Assembly: GCA_963575745.1 (NCBI GenBank)
Contig: CAUYUJ010004780.1
Span: 1,159,757 to 1,219,756 of the forward strand
DNA: 60,000 nt
Source of the DNA: Prorocentrum cordatum
Taxonomy: Eukaryota; Sar; Dinophyceae; Prorocentrales; Prorocentraceae
Direction: 5' to 3'
Below, piece by piece: positions 1 through 8,737 of the stretch (position 1 is its first letter; each line of letters starts with the position of its first letter). Made by a program: the position numbers and the translations under genes. Below the pieces are notes generated by a model, which saw only the letters and a program-made list of their open reading frames with translations, ran no database searches and was not told where the DNA came from.

Positions 1-430
1 AAGGCGGTTGTTGCACTGCACGTTTCTACACCTCCCTGATCAAGGCAACTCGCCTGGCGATCTGCTTCTGGATCAGCTGGTGGGGATACTTTTTTGGTCG
101 CGAGCGCAAGCAGTGCAGCCGCGCGCCGTCAGATCGAAGCAATGACAAAGCAACGGCCTAAATTACGCACCGGAGCCACAGGAGCGGGCTACGCTGCGAC
201 TCAGGAAACGCGGAGGACCAGGATGAACCGCAGGTCGACGTGCAGCGCCCAAATTGCGAAATTCAAAAAGCCGACGAACTCGGTGACCATCGTGACGCAG
301 CCGAGGGGGCCGTGCTGGTGGGGATATGCGAAGCGTCACTAATAAAATCTTATGGGCGTGTAAAGAGGGAACTTAGAGTGAGGGTTTATGACAACAGCGT
401 TGATGCGTTTTGGGTTTACACTGATTGAAC
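1..430 (-). other. Decayed repeat-derived coding fragment with a 'KVSPPA' motif
   Basis: The minus strand at about 20-110 reads a short open stretch containing TKKVSPPADPEADR. It resembles the minus-strand reading at about 53,040-53,110 (NKKVSPPAHPETIAR), and the DNA is similar over about 60 bases. A weaker version (RISPPA) lies at about 311-335. An in-frame stop just upstream of the first copy shows it is only a fragment. The family is not recognised; a decayed dispersed element is the simplest reading. Nothing else in this stretch can be assigned. Confidence 0.35.
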
Positions 431-960
431 TCCTATTCCTGCTGCTTCTTCTCCTCATTGCCTGCCCCTTTCCTCGTCCGCTTCTTCGTTGTCTTCCTTG
501 CCCATCAAGGGACTGGAGGGGGGAGGAAGGGGAGAGGAAGGGTTGTGGGGGAGACATGCAGTGAAACGAGGGGCAGCTTATGGACGTGATAAGAAGTGTC
601 GGGTAGGCGAGAAAAGGTAGGACAAAACGGGGAGGGATGTGCAGGGAGGGAAGAAGATAGAGGACGGGAGGGAAAGGGGTACGGGAAGGAGATGGGAGGG
701 CGGTGGGGAATCCCCTCCTCGTCCTCCGACTCCTTCTCCTCCTACTCGTCCCCCCGTTTGACCTCGTTCTTCTCCTCCTCCTCCTCCTTCTGCTCCTCCT
801 CCTCCCCCTCCGCCTTCTCGCTCTCCTCGTCGCCCTCCTCCTGCACGACGGTCTTCGGGCAAGAGACGGGCAGGGCGGGGCAGTCGCAGCCGGCACCGCG
901 GATCGCCGCCGCCGCTGAAGGCCACGACGAAAACGCCGACGCCGACGCCGGACTACGACG
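430..960. repeat. Low-complexity purine- and pyrimidine-rich tracts
   Basis: The + strand is pyrimidine-rich at about 430-500, G/A-rich from about 505 to 705 and T/C-rich (mostly TCC) from about 710 to 850. Long open frames here are by-products of the low complexity, giving poly-Ser, Leu or Arg, and are not called as genes. Confidence 0.8.
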
Positions 961-1110
961 ATGACGACGACGACCACCACGACGACGACCACGACGACGA
1001 CGACAACGACGACGAGGGACGACGGCGATGCGATGAAGACGACGACGAAGCCGTCGAGCCCGTCGAGCCCGTCGACGAAGAGCGGCGATGCCGCCGACGG
1101 CGATGGCGAC
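956..1110. repeat. (GAC)n microsatellite, degenerate
   Basis: From 956 to about 1020 the sequence is nearly pure GAC/CAC trinucleotides, followed by an interrupted GAC/GTC-rich tail to about 1110. All six frames are open or nearly so, giving poly-Thr, Asp or Val. The GC-rich sequence at 1110-1330 beyond it shows no recognisable gene. Confidence 0.9.
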
Positions 1111-1603
1111 GACGGCGTCGGCTTTCGGGCCCCCTGGCGGCCGGCACGGCGGGCCCGCCGATGGCGCAGAGGTTGTCGTGGCCCGCGAGCACGCCCCGCG
1201 CCCAGGTGCACGCGGCCCGGTCGTGGCGGAGCTCCGTCGGGGGGGCCCCGCGGGGGATGGGGTGAGGGGGCAGCGGGTGCCTCACACGCGTCCTCGGGTG
1301 TTCGTTGACGATGTGGGAGTGAAGTAACACGTGCACGCTTCGTGCACCAATGGAGCGCGAGGTGGCAGTTTAGGGGCCGCTTAAGGGCCATCTAGAACCA
1401 CTTTTAGTAAGCGCATGCGAACCCTACCCCTGCAGGTCAGACTTCTAAAACGCCGGTTGGGGTGGGTTCAGAAATCGAAGGATGTCTGCAACCAAGTGAA
1501 CCCCAGCGAGGGTGTTCGATACCTTAGCGTCGAGCGGATCCCGCAGGGGTAAGGCTCGCAATTGGTCGGAGAACTGTCCTGCAATCCTTCAGTAAGACGA
1601 AGC

Positions 1604-1733
1604 CAGGACGAGGATAACATCGGATGAGGATAAATCGAGAGTCTTTGAGATCTGGCGGCTCGGGCGCCGCGGCCTTTTAAGAGCGGTCTGAGAGCGTTCT
1701 GGAACGCTGTGGAATGGATTTATCCTCGTCCTG
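1604..1733. repeat. 130-bp imperfect inverted repeat, possible small fold-back element
   Basis: CAGGACGAGGATAA at 1604-1617 is the exact reverse complement of 1720-1733. A second perfect 11-base pair, GAGGATAAATC against GATTTATCCTC, is nested just inside. The roughly 100-base centre has no coding signal. It could be the remnant of a fold-back or MITE-like element. No target-site duplication was identified. Confidence 0.5.
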
Positions 1734-1739
1734 TTGCTG

Positions 1740-2430
1740 CGGGTTTCGAAGGTGTCCCCAACTGGGGTGGTAAATTGGTGGGGGTCTGGATGGGGACGGG
1801 GATGGGGTTAGGGGTCGGTCAAACGATCCTGATTGCAACCCACCTGCAAAACACTTGTTCGCGAGCATGTCCGCCTGGCTGCTCCAAGTTGGGTCCGCGC
1901 CTTGCAACTGCTGCAGGGCGAACCGACCACTACAGCGGGAAAAGGAGCTCGGAGCGGCTGGCCTGTCGCCCTTTCTGGCCTCTGCGTGCCGGTCCCGGGC
2001 TCCGGGGCCGTCAAGCAGCCCCGGGTCAGCCGGGGCCACGTCGCGAGCCCGAGCCCGCCACGAAGCAACTCCCAAGCCCGGGCGGAGGGCAAGGAGCGGA
2101 GGGGGGGTCGGCTCCAGGTCCAATGCGGGTCAGCCAGAGGATCTCGCTTCGAGTTGGATTGGCTGACCCCCGTCACATCGGCCCCGACTGGGATCTGCCT
2201 GGGCGGGGGCTCTTCCTGCCGAGTCGATCCCCAGCTGAGGGCCGTGGCCCTGGACCTCCAATCCGAGCTGCTCTGGGCCCAGCCTCGAACCCGAGCCCTG
2301 GGGCTTCCGGGGACCTCGTGTCGAACAAGTCGAGGCATCGAATGTCTGGGGCCGATGCTGGAGGGAATTGCCGCGGGGGGAGGTGCCCGCTCCCTGCTCT
2401 CTTGCACGCGCTTCGCGAACCGTCTGGTCT
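1740..2430. other. GC-rich stretch, no recognised gene
   Basis: The + strand is open for a long way (1833-2897), but the first 200 residues match no family I recognise and several other frames are also open, as expected at this GC content. Its last part (from about 2630) belongs to the retroelement that follows. The first part may be intergenic or a decayed 5' portion of that element. Confidence 0.4.
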
Positions 2431-2439
2431 TGCCTTGTC

Positions 2440-2625
2440 TCCACCTCTTCCTCCTCCTTCTTCTTTGTCTTCTTTCCTCTCTTCCTCCTCCTCCTCCTCC
2501 TCTCCCTTCCTCCCTCCCTTCCTCCGCCGCCTCCCTCCTCCTTTCTCTCCTCCTCCTCCTCCTTTCTCCTCAGCCCTCCCTCGTTCATCTCTCGTCTTCT
2601 TCTATTTCCTGCTCCTCCTTATCTA
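2440..2625 (+). repeat. Polypyrimidine (TCC-rich) tract 5' of LINE A
   Basis: The + strand is almost purely C/T here (TCCTCC and CTTCCTCC units). It directly precedes the first recognisable residues of LINE A in the sense orientation, as at LINE B and LINE D. Confidence 0.9.
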
Positions 2626-2789
2626 AATGGGCCATAGATGCCTTCGCTCAGGTCAAGGTTGCTCAGGAGGTTCTCAGCCACAAAGGCAGGCCGGCTCCTC
2701 ACCAGCTTGCGGACGATGAGCTGCAACCTCGGACGCAGGTGTGGCAAGCGCATGGCAGCCAGCGTTTGGTGACCCCCACTGGGGCCGAC

Positions 2790-4390
2790 AGATGGCCCAC
2801 CCTCTCGCGGGATCAGGTTGACGAGGCTGCCTGCACGTATTCTTCCAAGACGGCCTCGGGCTCCATGGGGATCCACCCTCGAGCTTTAGTTCATTGACCG
2901 CGTCAAGCTCACGATGCAATTGCCACCCTTTTCAATCTGAGCGAACGTTTTTTAGCTTGGCCAGTGGACCGCGTATGCGACGTCATGGTTAGATTGGCTA
3001 AGCCCGAAGGTGGCACCAGACTCATCGCGTTGATCAGCTGGTTTTGCGGTGGGCAAGGCCCGCACGCCCCTCATGTTTGACTGGCAAGGCCGCCACAACT
3101 ATTTGGAGGTCCGGGGGTCTCGTAGGCGACACAGTTCCTCAGAACATGCTTTCTCGCACATCTTCGAAGCTGAGATTGCTGGGTTGGTCGGTGACGTCAC
3201 AATTTCTGTGCTACTTGACATGGTCAAGCGCTTCGAGATGATCCATTCAGAACAGCTGCTCAGGGATGCCGAAATCTTCTCGTTTCCCATGAAATTAGCG
3301 TGGATGCTCGTGGATTTGAACAGGCAATCGCGACGCCTGAAAGCCTCCGGCAGCCTGTCTCGGCCATTCACGGCGCATCAAGGCATCCTTGCAGGGTGCA
3401 GCCATGCGACGGGAATGCAGCTTCTTTTATCTTTGCGCGCCTTAAAAAGGATCAGTGCTATCTCTCCTTGCGTCACGTCTGGTGGAAGACGTGCCCATCC
3501 AGATTATTTCGCCATCAGCTGATGATGTTTCGCTTCTCAAGCGTGCCGCCCACACTTTTATGCATGACGTCGGTAATGCAGGGATGCGCACGCAGGTCAA
3601 GCAGTCTGGCCTAGTTGCAGGGCGCAAGCTGTCTGCAGTGCTTGGCGCCCGTACTGCAGCCCGACGTGGGCTGCCGCCAAAAGATGGATGAGGAACTTGG
3701 GACATGAGACGGCTGAAGGCCGATGTATTCGCATGCGAAAGAAAAAGAGAGTTCACGCCATCAAGCAACGCAAGAAGAAACATCTCGCACCAAAACATGC
3801 AATGGGTCGACGAGTCACAAAGCTCTGGCGGACTGGAGCCTTGCCCGCTGCCGGCCATGGAGGCACAATTTGAGGCGTTTCGGGCACTGCGCTATGCTAT
3901 CTTAAACAATTTGCCGCCACAATTGGTGGGGCCAAGAGACACGGAATGATCACCGCACATTTCATCGTCAACTCCGATCCCGTGTGCGACCCAATCTATG
4001 ACTGTACGTGAAGGGTGGTCATCAAGTACGCTTATGAGTAGGGCCCATAGGACCTGAACTGTCTTTCGTGATACCTTCACGGACAATCCGACCTGGCAGC
4101 AAGCGAGGGGACCCCTTTCTACGGCGTAGATTCTACGGTTTGCTTGTCGCTTATCGGGGTTGGCTGGTCTATGGCTAACGCCCACACGCTGGTCACGGAC
4201 GAGGGTGTTGCCATCTCCTTGTTGAATACGGCGCCGTATGACATCAAGTTCGAGCTTACTCAAGCGATCCAGAGATGGCAACGTCACAGTCTCTCATCCC
4301 ATCTACGGTGCTCTAATAGGCTCGTGAAGGCCTGGCACATGGCCCTCAAGCGCCGTATCAGCGCGATCAAATGTCCTAAGCATTTGTGAG
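2790..4390 (+). pseudogene. Reverse transcriptase domain of LINE A (frameshifted)
   Basis: RT copies element RNA into DNA at the insertion site. Recognisable blocks in successive frames are TASGSMGIHPRALVH (about 2853-2897), LSERFLAWPVDRV (2935-2975), RLAKPEGGTRLIAL (2991-3032), LLDMVKRFE with the first catalytic Asp (3211-3237), HQGILAGC (3376-3399, RT block 4 'G.TAG'), and SRLVEDVPIQ (about 3473-3502) where the F/YxDD box should be. Only VED remains there, so the active site is damaged. Later blocks include WRTGALPAAGHG (about 3830-3865) and GVGWSMANAHTLVTDEG (about 4157-4207), typical of the post-palm region. At least four frame changes and several stops separate these blocks. Confidence 0.85.
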
Positions 4391-5225
4391 CGCTCTCGGC
4401 AATGTGGTCCAATGTGGTTCCCCTCCCGGCTACCCTGGTCGAGATGTCCTTTTTTCCTCACGCAAAAGACCACGGGTGACACAACCACACCGCGAGTCAA
4501 AAGGTCGCCAGCCAAACCAAGAACACCGCACAAGCCGACCTGCGATTGGTAAACTTGTGGTATGAACCGTGGCCTGAGCAACACATCGACAATGCAGTTG
4601 CGACAGGGGGAAGGAGGGGGGAGGACGAAGACGAGAAGAGAAAGGAGGAGGACGGAGGCACTAACCGTCCCTGCGCCCAGAAGTCATCGACAAATGTCTC
4701 GGACGTGTGCCAGGCCTCGGGCCCAGGCAGGATGCAGAAGACTTGGGGACCAACGTCTGAACAAAAATAGAGCTGAAAGGGCGAAGGCACGCGCCAACGA
4801 ATAGCGTGAGATCCCAACGCCGCGAGACCGACAGTGCACGACCGTGGAGGCGGTGACCAACGAAGACATGATAGCGAACTGACACTAAAACGTGGCGGCC
4901 GCACCAAAACAAGACGCCCCGTGCAGCAGACGGGCAGCAACGGCGCGGACGGCGCGGACGGGACGGCGCCAGGGCTCTGGCGCGGTAGCCACCCCCGGTT
5001 GCCGAGCGCTTTGCCCCGACACCGCTAGGAGGGGAGGGCGAACAGGAGAGAAGGGAGGAGGTAGGAAGAGGGCGAGGAGAGGAGACGTGCACTTGCTACA
5101 TCGACTCTGCTTGTGGTAGATTCCGTGCTTCTGACGTCCCACTTTCAGGACTGGCACAAACAATTCAATCACCGATTGGCTGTAACGGGTGCTCGCCTGA
5201 GCCCCACGGCTTGCCTGCAGGGCGG
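4390..5225. other. Unassigned segment inside LINE A
   Basis: This lies between the RT and RNase H parts of LINE A. It contains a purine-rich stretch (about 4600-4660) and GC-rich sequence with no recognisable domain. It may be a secondary insertion or a decayed linker. Confidence 0.4.
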
Positions 5226-5227
5226 GG

Positions 5228-6340
5228 ATGGCCTATGAAATTAAAACTGTAGCTCGAAACAAGGGCTTCTGCGGTTCACCCAACACCTCCATGGTGCTTT
5301 TTGTGGTTTGTTATGTTTGTTTCCTTTCGGGTTTAGCGCACCAGCCCAATGGAACAGAAGGCATTATCACTCCAAAGAGAAGGCCTCAGGGACGGACAGA
5401 AACCAGACTGAACGATGCAGACTGTCGAAGAGCTCGTGGGACGGGAGGCCGTAGGCGTCGTACGGCTCGAAATCGGACGACCCTGGTCGTGGTCGAGATG
5501 TCCTACAACGCTGTCCCCAACTGTCTTGTATGCGACGAACCCCACGGGACCTACGGACACTTTTGGCGTGTGTGCAGGCGTTTCATCAACGATGAGGGGG
5601 CGGATCCCCTAGGTGAGGAGGTTCCTGAGCAGCGTGTAAACCACATCATCAATACCTCTCTTGACGTGTGCGGGGCCCCTCAAATGGACACCACGTACAT
5701 GAACTATGGTATCCCCCCCTCTCTCTCTTTCCATGGACCCCCCAAGCCTCCCACGGACTGCCCTGAGGTGCTCGAGTTTGCGGACTCCCGTGGCACTTTT
5801 GGGCCTGAGTTTTTTCTGGATGGCAGTCGTTTGCAATCAAGCATTCCTGAGATTCTGCGTGCCGGATGGGCCTCGGTCTCATGGTTCGACTGCCTCCTGC
5901 CATACAAAGCAATGTTCGGAGCGTTGCCAAGATCCAGACGAACCATCGGTAGGGCTGAACGATGTGCGGTCAGGCAAGCTTGTGCCGTCACCCTGGCACA
6001 TAACTTCTTGTGTCTGATCTCCAAGCCGTGATGAGAGACGGTAATGTTTGGAACCAAGAGCTGGCGCGAGGACTGTTCAACCACGCCGCCATATGGGACA
6101 ACATTTCCGCTCTCAAGCTGGAGGGCCGCCCGCAATTTCGATAGTGCCACGCCCACTTGAGTTTGGACGACGTCTTGGAGCGGGGTTGTGTATTAAAATG
6201 TAGGCGGGGAACCTGTGGGCCGATTTCTTCTCTAAATTAGGGGCCCTCTCGCACTCCTTAGCCGAAGGCTTCTGCAAGGCTCTGTCGGGGGAGCTCATTT
6301 ACCAGAAGCCTACGACTTGTTTCATCGCCTGGGCAGACCA
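5228..6340 (+). pseudogene. Zinc knuckle and RNase H domain of LINE A
   Basis: An open frame runs from 5228 to 6031 (267 codons), starting within the element; the ATG is not necessarily used. Residues 99-116 (CLVCDEPHGTYGHFWRVC) form a Cys/His knuckle usual between RT and RNase H in these elements. Residues 196-220 (FFLDGSRLQSS..LRAGWASV) carry the first RNase H Asp (about 5819), and GRAERCAV carries the catalytic Glu (about 5957). After a frameshift near 6005 the domain continues with VSDLQAVMRDG (third Asp, about 6016), AHLSLDDVLERG and LWADFFSKLGALSHSLAEG (to about 6270). All three acidic residues survive, but the reading frame does not. Confidence 0.75.
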
Positions 6341-7090
6341 AGGACGTTGGGAGCCACATGGAGGACGGTCCTGGATCCCGACTGCCCTCTTCGCTCCTTT
6401 GCCCCCCCGCTCTTCCAAGGATCCAGGTCACCAATCACGAGTTCTGGCACAGTAGTGTGGTCGGTGAACGGAGGTGCAAGCAGTGCTACAAATTCGCTCG
6501 GACAGGCATTTCGTTTCAGAGCCTCATCACTGGCAGAGACACCAAGAATTGTCTCCCCACTCCTATTCAGAAACTTGCTTGCGACCCGTGATTCCGTGCC
6601 TTTGGGTCTGGTTTTTCCGCTTGTGCGCTCCGGAGCTGTGCCACTGACCTGCGAGGCCGCCGACAATGTTTTGGACTACGATGCGCTGTCGGTCCAGGGA
6701 CCCCCCACGCCTGGGTCGGACTCTGGGGCTAACGATGTTGCCGCGGAATTTGCCCCCCTCTCGAGGAGCTCGGTCACGACGTACTCTGCCGCGGTCCCGT
6801 TTATTGCTGCAAGCTCTGTGGAGCTCACGGAAGCCTTGGCAAATGCCGCAATATGTCCCTCAGGTGCAAGGGCCCGTCCAAAGTTGCCTCGACGTTGACC
6901 AATCAGAAGATGCGCATGAGAAGAATTGAGCAGGGCAAACACCCTAAGACGGCTGAGCCCATTCATATTCAGCCTCCCCTGGAGGTGGGGGGCACTCGTG
7001 TAGCTTTTTCCTCCGCCCCCTCCACCCTGTCGCCCGTCGTCGTCCCGCCCGTGCCGCATACACCTGAACTGCTACGCGGCCTTGGACCTT
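6340..7090 (+). pseudogene. C-terminal region of LINE A with Cys-rich motifs
   Basis: HEFWHSSVVGERRCKQC (about 6436-6486) and, in another frame, VYCCKLCGAHGSLGKC (about 6797-6845), followed by a basic RRIEQGKHPKT segment, resemble the His/Cys-rich ends of dinoflagellate LINE polyproteins. The second frame is open to a stop at about 7090, taken as the 3' limit of the recognisable element. No poly(A) tail or simple 3' repeat was seen. Confidence 0.55.
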
Positions 7091-7194
7091 GAGGGCTAGG
7101 CGCCGGGTGCTGGAGGGTCTTTCCTGCCTCAGCCTCCTGCGCTTGCAGGCTGGCTGGCCCCCTTGAACTATCGGACCCCCTTGTCGCCCCTCAG

Positions 7195-7300
7195 GCGCCC
7201 AGGGGGCGCATCGGTCTGCGTCCTCCTCCTCCTCCTCCTCCTTCGCCCCCTATCTCCTGAGCCTCCTCCTCCTCCTCCTCCTCCTCCTCTCCTTTTCCTT
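7195..7300 (+). repeat. Polypyrimidine (TCC)n tract
   Basis: Two runs of CTC/CCT trinucleotides (about 7220-7245 and 7260-7300) precede the B core and the 84-bp array, the same order as at 43,045-43,335. Confidence 0.85.
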
Positions 7301-7329
7301 ATGACTAACTCCTCCCTGTCACACCCCGG

Positions 7330-7365
7330 GGCCAGTCGGAAGGACGGGCCGGGCGCTTCGCCTGA
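7330..7365 (-). repeat. Single copy of the 'B core' shared with the 64-bp array
   Basis: GGCGCTTCGCCTGACACATC on the + strand is the reverse complement of the core of the 33.1-34.7 kb array (GATGTCTCAGGCGAAACGGG) with few mismatches. A closer copy sits at 43,382-43,412 in the same context. Confidence 0.65.
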
Positions 7366-7404
7366 CACATCCTTACTATTCATGAGCCTGAAGCTTCGAA
7401 CTTG

Positions 7405-7805
7405 ACAACAGCTTCACAATTGGAGGGCGGGTCGTTTTCAAAATGTGGCTCTCGCCTGAGCGCCGCGCACATTCGCTTTAAAGAAGCTGCACGAGTTTCA
7501 GGGATTGAGGACGGGCGGTTTTCAAAACGTGGCTCTCGCCTTAGCGCCGCGCGCATTCGTTTTCAACATTTGCCAAAGTTTCACGGGGTGAGGACGGGTG
7601 GTTTTCAAAACGTGGCTCTCGCCCCAGCGCCACGCACATTCGTTGTCAACATGTGCAAGAGCTTCACGGGTTGAGGGCGGGTCGTTTTCAAAATGTGGCT
7701 CTCGCCCTGGCGCCGCGCACCTTCGTATTTAACACGTTGCAAGAGTTTAGCGGGTTGAGGGCGGGTGGTTTTCGACATGTGGCTCTCGCCTTATCGCCGC
7801 GCACA
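7405..7805 (+). repeat. 84-bp tandem array, first locus (about 5 copies)
   Basis: The landmark GTGGCTCTCGCC begins at 7445, 7529, 7612, 7695 and 7779, a period of 83-84 bp. Units also share GGTTTTCAAAA, GCGCCGCGCACATTCG and a gene-like 'GCAAGAGTTTCACGGG' segment. The same unit recurs, more diverged, at 43,440-44,120. Confidence 0.9.
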
Positions 7806-8085
7806 TTCTCCTCCTCCTCCTCCTTCTTCTCCTCCTCGAACCTCCTTCCTTCTGTCCCCCTTCCTCTTCCTCTACCTCTTCCTCCTCCTCATCCGCAAAC
7901 GCCAACTCCAGCTCCTTCTTCTCCTCCCTCCTTCTCCCTCCTCCTTCCCGCTCTCTCCTCCTGCTCCTCCCTCCTCCCTCTCCTCCCTCCTCATCGCTTC
8001 CCTCCTTTCTTCCTCCTCCTCCTCCTCTTCCTCTTCCTCTTCCTCTTCCTCCTCCTCTTCCTCCTCCTGCTCCCTCCGCCTTTTT
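7806..8085 (+). repeat. Polypyrimidine tract (TCC/TTCC-rich)
   Basis: The + strand is almost entirely C/T over about 280 bases, with TCC and CTTCC units. No gene is called. Confidence 0.9.
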
Positions 8086-8089
8086 CCCA

Positions 8090-8175
8090 ACCAACCTGTG
8101 TTGTTGGGTCCTCGTTTTTCCCAACCATCCTGTGGTGTTGGGTCCTCGTTTTGAAGAGACGTCGCCCCGCGTTCT
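8090..8175 (-). repeat. Hairpin block ('end block'), tandem pair
   Basis: Two adjacent copies of a segment that can form a CCCAAC/GTTGGG stem, each followed on the + strand by TCCTCGTTTT. The second copy runs on into GAAGAGACGTCGCCCCGCG. The same block occurs at 49,185-49,245, and in variant form at 9905-9950, 11,710-11,735 and 47,090-47,150. Wherever it occurs, a TCC (or GGA) tract lies directly next to it. Confidence 0.75.
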
Positions 8176-8212
8176 CCTCCTCCTCTCCTCTCCTCCTCCC
8201 CCTTCTCCCTCC

Positions 8213-8558
8213 ATCACCATCACCATCACCATCACCATCACCATCACCATCACCATCACCATCACCATCACCATCACCATCACCATCACCATCACCATCA
8301 CCATCACCATCACCATCACCATCACCATCACCATCACCATCACCATCACCATCACATCATCATCGTCGTCGTCGTCGTCATCATCCTCATCCTCATCCTC
8401 ATCCTCATCCTCATCCTCATCCTCATCCTCATCCTCATCCTCATCCTCATCCTCATCCTCATCTCATCCTCATCCTCACCTCATCCTCATCCTCATCCTC
8501 ATCCTCATCCTCATCCTCATCCTCATCCTCATCCTCATCCTCATCCTCATCCTCATCA

Positions 8559-8645
<87 letters not shown>

Positions 8646-8655
8646 TCATCCATCA

Positions 8656-8722
<67 letters not shown>

Positions 8723-8732
8723 CCCGTTTCAG
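8213..8732 (+). repeat. Three-phase microsatellite: (CACCAT)n, (CATCCT)n, (CAT)n
   Basis: About 140 bases of pure CACCAT (8213-8353), a short CATCGTCGTC bridge, about 180 bases of CATCCT/CCTCAT (8374-8556) and about 175 bases of CAT (8555-8730, with a few CATC phase shifts) follow one another. All + frames read as poly-His, Ser/Pro or Ile/Thr; this is not a protein gene. Confidence 0.98.
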
Positions 8733-8737
8733 CATAC

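Larger units (their letters stand above)
2630..7090 (+). mobile_element. LINE A: degenerate non-LTR retrotransposon with RT, zinc knuckle, RNase H and terminal zinc motif
   Basis: Pieces of a single pol polyprotein can be followed in order on the + strand: a pre-RT region (2630-2850), RT fingers and palm (2850-3690), thumb-like region (3690-4390), a C-x2-C..H..C knuckle (5522-5575), RNase H (5780-6330) and a final Cys-rich motif (6755-6960). The frame changes repeatedly and stops interrupt it, so it is an old, inactive copy. No endonuclease domain was found upstream. About 800 bases at 4390-5225 fit poorly and may be an insertion or badly decayed. The domain order matches LINE elements abundant in dinoflagellate genomes; no clade is assigned. 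Confidence 0.85.
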
